Positions 8,524-16,850 of a stretch of 61,423 nucleotides of DNA are shown piece after piece. Below the pieces are notes generated by a model. That model made no database searches. It saw nothing but the letters and a program-made list of their open reading frames with translations, and was not told the DNA's origin. Both the position numbers and the translations under genes were made by a program. Source of the DNA: Casp-actino8 sp039800005 (GTDB lineage Bacteria > Actinomycetota > Acidimicrobiia > Acidimicrobiales > Ilumatobacteraceae); contig JBDLRN010000016.1 in assembly GCA_039800005.1 (NCBI GenBank), forward strand, positions 1 through 61,423, written 5' to 3'. How positions within the stretch are numbered: position 1 is the first letter of the stretch; each line of letters begins with the position of its first letter.

Positions 8524-8569
8524 GCCACGTCGGTTGTCGAGGACTCTCACCTTCGGCAACCGACGTGGC
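8524..8569. terminator. Hairpin between convergent genes, likely bidirectional terminator
   Basis: A perfect 13-bp inverted repeat (GCCACGTCGGTTG at 8524-8536 with its complement at 8557-8569) encloses a 20-nt loop. It lies exactly between the stop of the binding-protein gene and the stop of the amidohydrolase gene on the other strand. There is no strong U-tract, as is common in high-GC actinobacteria. Confidence 0.6.
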
Positions 8570-8573
8570 TGCT

Positions 8574-9593
8574 TCACCCGAGTTCGAGAAAACGAGGAAA
8601 CAGTCGAGCTGGGTTGTCCTGGAAGATCTGTCGCTTGTCGGTCTCACTGAGAAAATCGAAGGCGTCGATCACCGGGACGAGGTCGTCGGCGGTGCGGCCG
8701 GTTTCAGGCCGAACTGCACGCCCTGAACCGGGAGCCTCCGAACCGAAGCACATGCGCTGAACACCGCGCTGTTTGATGGCTGCCTCGAGGAAGTGCAGGT
8801 CGTGGGCGCACGTGTCGTAGAGAAGGTTGTCGCTCAGGTCTCGTTGTGCGAGATGGGGATCGGTGGGTATCCATCTGTCGAGCGCTCCGCCGCAATGGCA
8901 GATGATCACCCGGAGTTCGGGAAAATCGTCGAAGACTCGGCTGTGGGACAGAATTTGGCCGGCCCAGTACTGCTCGGCGACGAAGCCCAATTGGTAGTTG
9001 TGTGGCACGTGGGCGTATCGCCGGTCGAGCGAATTCGACCCGTGCACGATGATCGGAAGCGATCGTTCGCAGCACTCCTCGTAGAGCGGATACCAGTAGC
9101 GATCGGCCATTCCAGGGGAGTTTCGATGTCCGTCTGGATCCGGGCTGACGTAGACGCCGGCGAAGTTGTAGTCGTCGACCGTTCGTCGCAGCTCCTCCAG
9201 CATGTGTGTGGAGTCGGGGGCATGGGCGTTCTGCGGGAGCTGGCAGGCCCCGACGAAGCGTTTTGGATGCATGGCGACCTGATGGTGGATCGCGTCGTTG
9301 ACCAGTCGGGTCCAGCCAGGCAAAAGGTGCGGCTCCATCCAGCCCATCAGGAGGAACGGTCGTGGCCCGAGAATCTGGGCATCGATGTTTCGTTCGTCGA
9401 TGCAGTCGATGTGGTCCTGAACCGCCACTGCGAAGGCCTCATCGCCAAGGCCGAATTGGTCGGCGGTCGGGGTGCCGATGGGACTGTCGAAGTTCATGTT
9501 CGCTCCCTGCATGAACATGAACATCCGCCCCATTCCCTCCATGGGATGGCTCACGTGGGCATGTACATCGAGGACTTTGACGCCGTTGATCAC
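8574..9593 (-). CDS. Amidohydrolase family 2 protein (ACMSD/LigJ-like)
   Basis: This 339-residue metal-dependent hydrolase of the amidohydrolase-2 group carries the N-terminal metal motif LDVHAHVSHP, then PIIVHGSN, the HCGG motif (ICHCGGALDRW) and a late acidic residue in FGSEAPGSG. The group includes aminocarboxymuconate semialdehyde decarboxylase, 4-oxalomesaconate hydratase (LigJ) and resorcylate decarboxylases, all acting after or around aromatic ring cleavage. The divergent dioxygenase and the RidA neighbour fit either an aminomuconate or a protocatechuate/gallate-type meta pathway. A perfect palindromic operator lies about 100 nt upstream of the start. Precise reaction not determinable. 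Confidence 0.85.
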   Translation of the reverse strand: MINGVKVLDVHAHVSHPMEGMGRMFMFMQGANMNFDSPIGTPTADQFGLGDEAFAVAVQDHIDCIDERNIDAQILGPRPFLLMGWMEPHLLPGWTRLVNDAIHHQVAMHPKRFVGACQLPQNAHAPDSTHMLEELRRTVDDYNFAGVYVSPDPDGHRNSPGMADRYWYPLYEECCERSLPIIVHGSNSLDRRYAHVPHNYQLGFVAEQYWAGQILSHSRVFDDFPELRVIICHCGGALDRWIPTDPHLAQRDLSDNLLYDTCAHDLHFLEAAIKQRGVQRMCFGSEAPGSGRAVRPETGRTADDLVPVIDAFDFLSETDKRQIFQDNPARLFPRFLELG

Positions 9594-9695
9594 GTACTTC
9601 TCCTTGTGGTCGGGCCACGATTCACCGGCGACGCAGCTGCTGAGAAGACAGGCCGAGCGTCGCTATCGGGGAGGACGAGACTTTGCGCTCATGCT

Positions 9696-9709
9696 AATTG
9701 GCGCCAATT
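9696..9709. promoter_or_regulatory. Palindromic operator upstream of the amidohydrolase gene
   Basis: AATTGGCGCCAATT is a perfect 14-bp palindrome in the 134-nt gap between the amidohydrolase (start 9593) and RidA (stop 9728) genes, both on the minus strand. Its central ATTGGCGCCAAT matches the site at 7006-7017 exactly. It probably controls the amidohydrolase promoter. Confidence 0.68.
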
Positions 9710-9727
9710 TTGCAAGTCAAGAAGCCG

Positions 9728-10117
9728 CTAGGAGTACTTCGTCACGAAGGCCACGAAGTCGAGTTGTACGTGGGCGCTGGGAGGCAGTTGCTGCACCAAG
9801 GTGTGACGGGCCGGCCTCTGCTCGGAGCGTGGGAACGAGAGGATCCACTGTTGGTTGATCGAGTCTCTCGCTGCGCGGTCGTTGACGAAGCACGTGACTT
9901 TCGCGATGTCGGCAAGCGTTCCGCCAGCAGCTTCGATGATGGCCCGCATGTTGGTGAAGGCTTGCTCGACCTGCCCGTCGAGGCCCTCACGTAGTTCTCC
10001 AGTGGTGGGATCCATGCCGAGAATCCCGCTCGACATCACGAGTGGACCGACCCGAGACGCCAAGGGAATCGGCATGCCGCCGTGGTGCAGTCCAGCAATT
10101 TCGATCGACTCTGCCAT
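9728..10117 (-). CDS. RidA/YjgF/UK114 family protein (possible 2-aminomuconate deaminase)
   Basis: The 129-residue single-domain protein matches the RidA family: GPLVMSSGILGMDP, QVEQAFTNMRAIIEAAGG, ADIAKVTCFVND and PARHTLVQQLPPSAHVQLDF. The conserved active-site Arg is present (ARHTLV). The usual Glu near the C-terminus aligns with Asp (VQLDF). RidA proteins hydrolyse reactive enamines and imines. One branch deaminates 2-aminomuconate in aromatic amine catabolism. Being next to an ACMSD-like amidohydrolase and near an extradiol dioxygenase favours that branch, but this is inference. It is probably transcribed with the GntR gene 85 nt upstream. Confidence 0.85.
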   Translation of the reverse strand: MAESIEIAGLHHGGMPIPLASRVGPLVMSSGILGMDPTTGELREGLDGQVEQAFTNMRAIIEAAGGTLADIAKVTCFVNDRAARDSINQQWILSFPRSEQRPARHTLVQQLPPSAHVQLDFVAFVTKYS

Positions 10118-10202
10118 GCCTTCTCTCCATTCGTCTCGATTGTGAGTTGCAGGGGAGGTCTAGCACCTTCGCGCGGTGCCAGGGCTTGGCGGCCGGTGGA
10201 AG

Positions 10203-10874
10203 TCAGTTCGCCGTTTGGCGTTGTGAACGGTGAATGGCGAGTCGTTCGGTGAGGGCGTCCGAGTCTCGCGAGGTGAGTGCATCGATGAGGCCCTCGTGCT
10301 CGAAAATCGTTCTGGCGCGCATTGCTTCGGTCGTGTACCTCTGGGCGATGTACGGGGCAGCGATCGTCCACAGCCGCTCCAGCTCTTCGAGGACGACCTT
10401 CAGGGGGGAGAGGCGAAAGATCTCGAAGTGGAATTGACGATTCAGGTCGACCATGGGTGACCAGTCATCGGTGCGTATGAACTCGCGCATCTTGTCGTTG
10501 ATATTGCGAAGCCTGTCGATCACTTCTGGAGTCGCAGGCGGCAACTCCTCCATCACGAGGCCCTCGAGAAAGCCGAGGATCTGGTAGATCTGGCGTAGCT
10601 CTTCCGCCGGCCTCTTCTTGACGAAGTAGCCGCTGTGAACGCGGTGTTCGAGAAGGCCCTGGTCCGACAGGGCACGAAGAGCCTCGCGAATCGGAGCACG
10701 GCTGATCAGAAGTTCGCGCGCGAGCTCTTCTTGTCGGAGTTGCTCGCCGGCGGCCAACCGTCCCGTCATGATCCGATACCGGATCTCGTCGACTGCTCGG
10801 ATCACCGCGTCGCCCGTCTTCACGAGTTTGGGACGATCGGGCGTGATTTCGTCGCGTCGAGGGTCGACCTTCAC
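10203..10874 (-). CDS. GntR family regulator, FadR subfamily (FCD domain)
   Basis: The 223-residue protein has an N-terminal winged helix (DEIRYRIMTGRLAAGEQLRQ, ELARELLISRAPIREALRAL, GLLEHRVHSGYFVKKR) and an all-helical FCD ligand-binding domain (LNRQFHFEIFRLSPLKVVLE). Metal-coordinating histidines of this class are plausible in RQFHFEI and near FEHEGLIDAL. I start it at a GTG at 10874. The in-frame ATG at 10916 would overlap the operator and add residues unlike the family. It diverges from the dioxygenase operon across a 115-nt control region. It is the obvious candidate to bind the TTGG/CCAA palindromes and respond to a pathway intermediate. Confidence 0.88.
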   Translation of the reverse strand: MKVDPRRDEITPDRPKLVKTGDAVIRAVDEIRYRIMTGRLAAGEQLRQEELARELLISRAPIREALRALSDQGLLEHRVHSGYFVKKRPAEELRQIYQILGFLEGLVMEELPPATPEVIDRLRNINDKMREFIRTDDWSPMVDLNRQFHFEIFRLSPLKVVLEELERLWTIAAPYIAQRYTTEAMRARTIFEHEGLIDALTSRDSDALTERLAIHRSQRQTAN

Positions 10875-10918
10875 TAGCCCGATCGTACTGAACGGCAACG
10901 CTGACACACCGACCATAT

Positions 10919-10928
10919 TTGGATCCAA
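10919..10928. promoter_or_regulatory. Palindromic core in the divergent gntR-dioxygenase control region
   Basis: TTGGATCCAA is a perfect 10-bp palindrome 62 nt before the dioxygenase GTG and 45 nt before the GntR start. It shares the TTGG-N2-CCAA pattern of the sites at 7005 and 9696 but has AT in the centre and imperfect outer flanks. It may serve for autoregulation and control of the operon. Confidence 0.5.
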
Positions 10929-10989
10929 TATTGACTCCAGCGGTCTGCCGTTGCTACTTTTGGCCGAAGTTCGAGGTGGGGGAGACCGA

Positions 10990-11985
10990 GTGAGCGAGAT
11001 CGTTCTGGGTGTAGGGAGCTCGCATAGCCCGATGCTTGTTCTGCCCCCGTCCCGCTGGAGGGAGTGGGGGGAACGACGCGATCCGAACCTTGCCGACCTC
11101 GCGGACGAATCGGGGTTCATCCGCTCCTTCTCGGAATGGGTCGAATCACGAGCCGGTTCGATCGAACCGGAGCTGTCGGACGAGGTTCTGGAAGAAAAGG
11201 GTCGGCGGTGCCGTGAGGCCACCACTGCCCTCGCCGAGCGCATTCGGGAAGCGAACGTCGACGCACTGGTGATCGTCGGGGACGATCAGAGCGAGCACAT
11301 CGATTCCTCGAATCTGCCGCCGATTCTGATTCACCACGGACCGTCGGTTCGGAACGAGACTCCATCCACGCCGGCTGGCGCGCCGGAGATCATTCGCCTG
11401 ATGGACCTGGGCTACTACGAACCCGAAGTGCGGCGCGACTACCCGGTCGACGTCGAGCTCGCCGAAAGTGTGATCGACAGTCTTCTCGATGACGGATTCG
11501 ACGTGGCGACTTCGTCTCAACTCCCGGGAAATCGGTCCGAGGGTCACGCTTTTCAGTACGTGCACCGACATCTCGCTCCGCCTGAAGTCCCTTCTGTTCT
11601 CGTTCTCCTGAACACCTACGTGCCGCCGGCCCAGCCAAGGGCCCGTCGGTGCATCGAGTTCGGTCGCGCTTTGCGATCGGCGATCACGTCGTCCCCCGGA
11701 GAAAGGCGCGTCGGTGTGATCGCCTCTGGGGGGCTGTCACACTTCCTCGTCAGCGAGACTCTCGATCGAATGGTCCTCGATGCTTGCAAGGCCAATGATC
11801 TCGAGGCACTGTGCAACATCTCCGAGCGGGCTCTTCAGTCGGGGTCGTCGGAAATCAAGAACTGGATGGCGGTGGCTGGGGCGTGTGATCACCTCGCGTT
11901 CGAGGTGATCGACTACGTTCCGGGCTACCGGACGGCGGCTGGCACGGGCACTGGCCTCGCATTCGCGTCGTGGGGTCCCTCGTGA
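10990..11985 (+). CDS. LigB-type (class III) extradiol ring-cleavage dioxygenase
   Basis: The 331-residue protein belongs to the non-heme Fe(II) LigB superfamily. The N-terminal iron-ligand region reads VLGVGSSHSPML. A second histidine lies in IVGDDQSEHID. A third lies in VIASGGLSHFLV, followed by the acidic SGSSEIKNW region. Relatives cleave protocatechuate, gallate, aminophenols or related diols between a hydroxylated and an adjacent carbon. It is a single polypeptide; no separate LigA-like small subunit gene is present. The GTG at 10990 is chosen for the GGTGGGGGA ribosome-binding site just upstream. It heads a tightly coupled operon with three RraA-family genes. The substrate is unknown. 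Confidence 0.87.
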   Translation: MSEIVLGVGSSHSPMLVLPPSRWREWGERRDPNLADLADESGFIRSFSEWVESRAGSIEPELSDEVLEEKGRRCREATTALAERIREANVDALVIVGDDQSEHIDSSNLPPILIHHGPSVRNETPSTPAGAPEIIRLMDLGYYEPEVRRDYPVDVELAESVIDSLLDDGFDVATSSQLPGNRSEGHAFQYVHRHLAPPEVPSVLVLLNTYVPPAQPRARRCIEFGRALRSAITSSPGERRVGVIASGGLSHFLVSETLDRMVLDACKANDLEALCNISERALQSGSSEIKNWMAVAGACDHLAFEVIDYVPGYRTAAGTGTGLAFASWGPS

Positions 11986-12653
11986 GCGACTTGGTCGATC
12001 GCCTTCGCCGCCTCGACACATGCGCGGTTTCCGACGCGCGGGATCGCCTCGGTTTGTCCGACACGGTCGTCACCAGCGTGAAAAATTTGGTGAATCTTCG
12101 ACGCGTGGCAGGTGTCGTCACCACCGTTCGCCTCGGTCCGGTCACCGGACAAATCGCCACCCGGCACCTGTGCACCTCGGCGGTCGAGAACTCTGACTCG
12201 CAACACGTCATCGTCGTCGATCACCAAGGGAGATCCGATTGTGCTGGCTGGGGAGGAAACCTCTCACGAGCTGCCGACCAACGTGCAGTCGCTGGAACCC
12301 TCGTCTACGGGGCGGCTCGAGACATCGACGAGGCGCGAGAGGTTGGGTACGCCGTGTTCGCCACTGCTTCCACCCCGCGTACTGCGAGAGGCCGAACCCA
12401 GGAACACGCGTGGAACGAGCCCATCACCTTCGACGGAATCAGGGTGGCGCCGGGTGACTACGTCATCGCCGATTCGACAGGGATCGTCTTCATTCCAGCA
12501 GCGGAGGTCGAGAGCGTGATCGCGGCTGCCGAGATGATCGCTGGCACCGAAGCGGACATGGCCCGGGCCATCGCTCAGGGAACGCCCGTCGGAATCGCCA
12601 TGGGCGGCGCATACGAACGCATGACCGATCCAGGGCACAAGGAGCAGGCATGA
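11982..12653 (+). CDS. RraA-family lyase, paralogue 1
   Basis: The 223-residue protein has the RraA/HMG-aldolase fold: TCAVSDARDRLGL at the N-terminus, CAGWGGNLSRAA, the metal/substrate motif YGAARDIDEA with the key Arg-Asp pair, and APGDYVIADSTGIVFIP near the end. Relatives include 4-carboxy-4-hydroxy-2-oxoadipate aldolase (LigK), which splits the hydrated ring-cleavage product to pyruvate and oxaloacetate; others are RNase E inhibitors. The GTG start overlaps the dioxygenase stop by 4 nt (GTGA), which fixes the start and implies coupled translation. It is one of three adjacent paralogues. Confidence 0.85.
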   Translation: MSDLVDRLRRLDTCAVSDARDRLGLSDTVVTSVKNLVNLRRVAGVVTTVRLGPVTGQIATRHLCTSAVENSDSQHVIVVDHQGRSDCAGWGGNLSRAADQRAVAGTLVYGAARDIDEAREVGYAVFATASTPRTARGRTQEHAWNEPITFDGIRVAPGDYVIADSTGIVFIPAAEVESVIAAAEMIAGTEADMARAIAQGTPVGIAMGGAYERMTDPGHKEQA

Positions 12654-13309
12654 CGAGTGGATTGTCGATCGAAGATCGCTTGGCTGCGCTCGACACACCT
12701 GAATTGTCGGATGCCCTCGACCGGCTGGGTCTGGACGGCCAAGCGCTCGGCATCCATGCCGTCGATCGGCGCTTCCGGTCGGTGGGGCGGGCGTTCACTG
12801 TGCGGATGCTCCCGCGAGGTCTCTCAGGCAAGAGCGTTGGCGACTACATCGATGACGTTGGCCGAGGCCAGGTCGTCGTGATCGACAATGGCGGTCGTCT
12901 CGACGCAACGGTATGGGGCGACATTCTGACGACCGTTGCCCATCGCGATGGATTGGCGGGAACGGTCATCGACGGTGTCTGCCGTGACGTCGCGCGAAGC
13001 ATCGAACTCGACTACCCGATCTTCAGCCGCGGCAACACGATGCGAACCGGCAAGGACCGAGTCTCTGCAGAGGCGTACGGCCAGCCCGTGCAGTTGGGGG
13101 GTGTTCGTGTCGAGCAGGACGATTGGATCGTCGGGGATGCCGACGGTGTCGTGGTGATCCCTGCATCACGTGTGGAGAGCGTGCTCGAAGCCGCCGAGGA
13201 TATCGCCGGAATCGAACGTCTGATCCGAAACGCAGTAGCTGAGGGTGATCGCCTCCGAGACATTCGACAGCGCCTCGACTATCACTCGCTTCAGTCGAGG
13301 CGCTCATGA
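12650..13309 (+). CDS. RraA-family lyase, paralogue 2
   Basis: The 219-residue second RraA-type protein starts in the stop of the first (ATGA overlap). Motifs are TPELSDALDRLGLDG, ATVWGDILTTVA, the signature IDGVCRDVARS with Arg-Asp, and VGDADGVVVIPASRVE. The active-site pattern is as expected of divalent-metal-dependent aldolases and decarboxylases such as LigK and oxaloacetate decarboxylase. It may form a hetero-oligomer with its neighbours, since RraA proteins assemble as trimers or hexamers, or it may act on a different intermediate. Sequence alone does not separate these options. Confidence 0.85.
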   Translation: MTSGLSIEDRLAALDTPELSDALDRLGLDGQALGIHAVDRRFRSVGRAFTVRMLPRGLSGKSVGDYIDDVGRGQVVVIDNGGRLDATVWGDILTTVAHRDGLAGTVIDGVCRDVARSIELDYPIFSRGNTMRTGKDRVSAEAYGQPVQLGGVRVEQDDWIVGDADGVVVIPASRVESVLEAAEDIAGIERLIRNAVAEGDRLRDIRQRLDYHSLQSRRS

Positions 13310-13935
13310 CGAGCCTGACCGCCGAATCCCTGTCGTTGGCACGCTCGCTCGGTTCGGCGACGATTCACGAAGCGGCTGGGAGAATTGGCGACCTTCCCGC
13401 TCGCTTCCGTCCGGTTTCGGCTGGAATGGCTCTTGCGGGACCGGCCTTCACCATCGTGTGTCCCCCAGGTGACAACCTGTGGATCCATCGAGCCTTGTAT
13501 GCCGCACGGCCAGGGGACGTGCTGGTCGTGAGTACGGGTGATCGGGAACCCTTGTGGGGTTATTGGGGAGAGATTCTCTCGGTTGCGGCTCAGGTGAGGA
13601 ACCTGGGAGGGCTAGTACTCGAGGGCGGTAGCCGCGATCACGCGGCTCTTCCGATCGTCGGCTTTCCGGTCGTGTCGCTCGGGCCCTGCATCCGGGGAAC
13701 GATCAAAGACAAAGAGTCGAAAGTCGGTCGACTCGGAGGAGCGATCGAGATCGGCGGGGTCGTCATTCGACCCGGAGACCTCCTCGTCGGTGACCAGGAC
13801 GGAGTGGTCGCAATAGCGGCCGAGGATGCGGAGGCCACCTTGATTGCCGGACGGGCACGCGAGGCGAAAGAAGCAGTCGTCATGGATTCGTTGCGCAACG
13901 GTGCCACGACCATCGACATCTACGGACTCGGTTGA
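13306..13935 (+). CDS. RraA-family lyase, paralogue 3
   Basis: The 209-residue third RraA-type protein overlaps the second by 4 nt. Motifs are GSATIHEAAGRIGDLP, LWGYWGEILSVAA, LEGGSRDHAALP with the Arg-Asp pair, and VGDQDGVVAIAAEDAE. It ends in a short TTIDIYGLG tail like that of 4-carboxy-4-hydroxy-2-oxoadipate aldolases. Of the three it looks closest to LigK/GalC-type aldolases, although the central RD segment is GSRD rather than the common GxxRD. It is followed by the P450 gene after 28 nt. Confidence 0.83.
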   Translation: MTSLTAESLSLARSLGSATIHEAAGRIGDLPARFRPVSAGMALAGPAFTIVCPPGDNLWIHRALYAARPGDVLVVSTGDREPLWGYWGEILSVAAQVRNLGGLVLEGGSRDHAALPIVGFPVVSLGPCIRGTIKDKESKVGRLGGAIEIGGVVIRPGDLLVGDQDGVVAIAAEDAEATLIAGRAREAKEAVVMDSLRNGATTIDIYGLG

Positions 13936-13963
13936 CGGGGGTCAACGACGAATGGAGGTTCTC

Positions 13964-15148
13964 ATGAATCGACGAGCGCCGGAATTCGTTTTCGACGCGT
14001 ACTCGCGCGAAGTGGCCATCGATCCTCACCCGTTGTATCGCGTGATGCGGGACGAGCACCCCGTGTTGTGGTGCGAGTCGACTCAGGCATGGGCCCTGAG
14101 CAGATACGAAGACGTGCTTGCGGCACTGCTCGATCCGCAGACGTTTTCGTCGGCCAAGGGGAACATCGTCAACGACAATCCAGCACGAGCTGGTCGGACT
14201 CTGGGAACGACTGATCCGCCGAAGCACGATCAACTGCGTGGTCTCGTCAACGAGGCATTCGCTCGACGAACCGTGAGTGACTTCGAGGCGCCGATGAGAA
14301 AGATGGCCGAACGCGCGATCGACGAGTTGTTGGGTGCCAAGGGCCCTGTCGATCTCAGATCGGGTTTGGCCTTTCCGTCGAGTGCGGCGGTTCTCGGCGA
14401 AGTTCTCGGTGTCGAACTGACCAAGCAGACGTCTCTGGCCGATGCTTTCATGGTCGTACTCGACGAACCTCTTCGTCTGGGCGCTGATCCGGCCGATGAC
14501 ATCCCCGAACGGGCAGTCGCCATGGGCCAGGTTCTCGGCGTGGTCGGCGAGACAATACGGGCTCGCCAGTCGAAGCCGGGCCGCGATGTGGTGTCTTCCT
14601 TGGTTCAAGCCGGACTCACTGAAGAGGAGTTGACCTGGATCATGTTCACGTTCCTCGGTGCAGGTCTCGAGTCGTCGACGGCCCAGTTCCTTCTCGCTGT
14701 TCGCTCGCTTGCTCTTCACCCCGAGGCGAGGGCTCGTCTCGCCGAGAATCTCGAACTGATCCCGATCGCGTACGAGGAACTCGTCCGATTCGATTGTGGG
14801 CCCAATCGCTTCCATCGGACCTTGACGCGAGATGTCGAAATGCATGGAAAGGAGATGAAAGAAGGTGAGTCGGTTCTCGTGATGTACGGATCGGCCAATC
14901 GCGACGGTCGGCGCTTCGAACGCCCCGACGAATTGGTGATCGATCGCCACCCGAACCCGCACCTCGGGTTCGGGCGAGGGCCTCACTTCTGCCTCGGCGC
15001 CCCGTTGGCCCGGCTGCAGGCCAGGTTGCTTCTCGAGGTTCTCCTGACGAGGGCTCCGGATTACCGGGTCCACGAGGATCAATTGGAGTGGAAGGTCAAT
15101 CCTGGCTTTCGTGGGGTCAAGTCGCTGCCGGTGACGCTGAGGGACTGA
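13964..15148 (+). CDS. Cytochrome P450
   Basis: The 394-residue soluble bacterial P450 has the K-helix ExxR (YEELVR), the heme loop FGRGPHFCLGAPLARLQ with the axial Cys near residue 343, and the I-helix segment FLGAGLESST. Where most P450s have an acid-Thr pair for oxygen activation, this one reads Glu-Ser. The ATG at 13964 follows a GGAGG site by 6 nt; an upstream in-frame ATG contains that site and is rejected. In this operon a hydroxylation or O-demethylation before ring cleavage is plausible. Ferredoxin and reductase partners are not nearby. The substrate is unknown. Confidence 0.93.
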   Translation: MNRRAPEFVFDAYSREVAIDPHPLYRVMRDEHPVLWCESTQAWALSRYEDVLAALLDPQTFSSAKGNIVNDNPARAGRTLGTTDPPKHDQLRGLVNEAFARRTVSDFEAPMRKMAERAIDELLGAKGPVDLRSGLAFPSSAAVLGEVLGVELTKQTSLADAFMVVLDEPLRLGADPADDIPERAVAMGQVLGVVGETIRARQSKPGRDVVSSLVQAGLTEEELTWIMFTFLGAGLESSTAQFLLAVRSLALHPEARARLAENLELIPIAYEELVRFDCGPNRFHRTLTRDVEMHGKEMKEGESVLVMYGSANRDGRRFERPDELVIDRHPNPHLGFGRGPHFCLGAPLARLQARLLLEVLLTRAPDYRVHEDQLEWKVNPGFRGVKSLPVTLRD

Positions 15149-15173
15149 AGTGTTGTCGGCAGGAGGAACAGCC

Positions 15174-16748
15174 ATGACGAACGAATCGCTGGTCGAGTCG
15201 GCACGACGGAACGGAATCGCCGACTTGCTGTCGCGAACGGCTCGGCGCAAGCCGGATCACCCTGCCTTGGTGTGGGGCGATCAGATCGACTCCTACCAGG
15301 AACTCGATCGGCTCGTGGGGCGTGTCGCGTCGTCCCTGAGTCGACTGGGCATCGGGTTCGGCGATCGCGTAGTCATCTTTGCGCACAACTCGCGTGACTT
15401 CATCGTGTACTACTTCGCTCTGGCGCGTCTTGGAGCCATCTCCGTTCCGGCGAACTTCATGCTCAATGCCGACGAGTTGGCTTACATTTTGTCCCACTCC
15501 GATGCAGTGGGTTACATCGTCGAGGACCGACTGTCGGAAACGATGAGCGAAGCATGGCGACGGGCCAACGGCTCGCGCGCTGCTCGACTCAAAGCCTGGA
15601 TTCGCACCGAACACCTAACGCCCCCTGATTTCGTCGACACCGAGATGCTCGATCGTGACGGCGAGGATGTTCCACCGGATGTAGTCGTGGCCGACGACGA
15701 TCCCATTCAGATCATGTACACCAGCGGGACCGAATCGAGGCCTAAAGGTGTGACGTTGACGAGTCGGGCGCTCATCGCGCAGTACGTGAGCTGCATCGTC
15801 GACGGAAGCATGTCAGCCGACGATGTCGAGGTCCATTCGCTTCCCTTCTACCATTGCGCTCAGCTGCATTGTTTCCTGACCCCCGATGTCTACGTGGGCG
15901 CAACGAGCGTCATTCTTCCGGCACCCGATCCGGAGTCGATCTGCGCAGCCGTCGAGAGCCACCGAGCCACGAAGCTCTTCTGCCCTCCCACCGTCTGGAT
16001 CTCTCTGCTCCGTTCCGGGGCCTTGGATCGTCACGACGTGTCGTCGCTACGCAAGGGTTACTACGGGGCCTCGGTCATGCCGGTCGAAGTCCTACGCGAA
16101 CTGGGAGAACGCCTTCCCCAGGTGGAGTTGTGGAACTTCTACGGGCAAACGGAGATGTCGCCGGTGGCGACGATCTTGAAGCCCGGTGATCAGGTTCGCA
16201 AAGCCGGCTCGGCCGGTGTTGCCGTGATGAACGTCGAGACACGCATCGTCGATGACGAGGATCGCCCAGTTCCCTCAGGAACCATCGGGGAGATCGTGCA
16301 TCGCAGCCCGCAGGCGATGACTGGATATTGGAACGACCCCGAGAGAACTGCAGACACGTTCCGAAACGGTTGGTTTCATTCCGGCGACCTCGGAGTCATG
16401 GACGACGAGGGCTACTTGACGGTGGTCGACCGCAAGAAGGACATGATCAAGTCGGGTGGTGAGAACGTCGCCAGCAAGGAAGTCGAGGAGTGTCTCTTCC
16501 AGCACCCTGCAGTGGCCGAAGTTGCGGTCTTCGGTCTCCCTGACCCACTGTGGATCGAAGCAGTCACCGCGTGCGTTGTTCCGCGTCAGGGGATCACGGT
16601 GTCCGCCGAGGAGCTCATCGCTTTCGCCCGAGAGCGTTTGGCGGGCTTCAAGACCCCGAAGAAGGTCTTCATCGTGGAGTCCCTGCCGAAGAACCCTAGT
16701 GGGAAGATTTTGAAGCGAGAGTTACGAGACCGCTTCGCAGAGCAATGA
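15174..16748 (+). CDS. AMP-dependent acyl/aryl-CoA ligase
   Basis: This is a 524-residue adenylate-forming enzyme of the ANL superfamily. Motifs in order are the P-loop IMYTSGTESRPKG, the acyl-binding/A5 region LWNFYGQTEMSP, the hinge YLTVVDRKKDMIKSGGENV and the catalytic lysine segment LPKNPSGKILKREL. It forms a CoA thioester from a fatty or aromatic carboxylate. The ATG at 15174 has AGGAGGA 5 nt upstream and begins 25 nt after the P450 stop. In this operon an aromatic acid is the likeliest substrate, perhaps for a branch such as side-chain shortening. The acid itself cannot be read from sequence. Confidence 0.92.
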   Translation: MTNESLVESARRNGIADLLSRTARRKPDHPALVWGDQIDSYQELDRLVGRVASSLSRLGIGFGDRVVIFAHNSRDFIVYYFALARLGAISVPANFMLNADELAYILSHSDAVGYIVEDRLSETMSEAWRRANGSRAARLKAWIRTEHLTPPDFVDTEMLDRDGEDVPPDVVVADDDPIQIMYTSGTESRPKGVTLTSRALIAQYVSCIVDGSMSADDVEVHSLPFYHCAQLHCFLTPDVYVGATSVILPAPDPESICAAVESHRATKLFCPPTVWISLLRSGALDRHDVSSLRKGYYGASVMPVEVLRELGERLPQVELWNFYGQTEMSPVATILKPGDQVRKAGSAGVAVMNVETRIVDDEDRPVPSGTIGEIVHRSPQAMTGYWNDPERTADTFRNGWFHSGDLGVMDDEGYLTVVDRKKDMIKSGGENVASKEVEECLFQHPAVAEVAVFGLPDPLWIEAVTACVVPRQGITVSAEELIAFARERLAGFKTPKKVFIVESLPKNPSGKILKRELRDRFAEQ

Positions 16749-16850
16749 CCGTCAACGCAGCGAGTGAGAGGAGAACAATGTGAACTGGTCAGAACTATTC
16801 ATAGATCCGAGAGGTGAGTCTCGAAAGTCGAGAGGCGGGAGGTGTCGGCC

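Noticed and set aside
8524..8569. Riboswitch or structured leader
   Set aside because: A simple 13-bp hairpin between two gene ends fits termination better and precedes no gene start.
10875..11243. N-terminal extension of the GntR regulator
   Set aside because: The added residues are Arg/Ser/Pro-rich, antisense to the dioxygenase gene, and cross the divergent control region.
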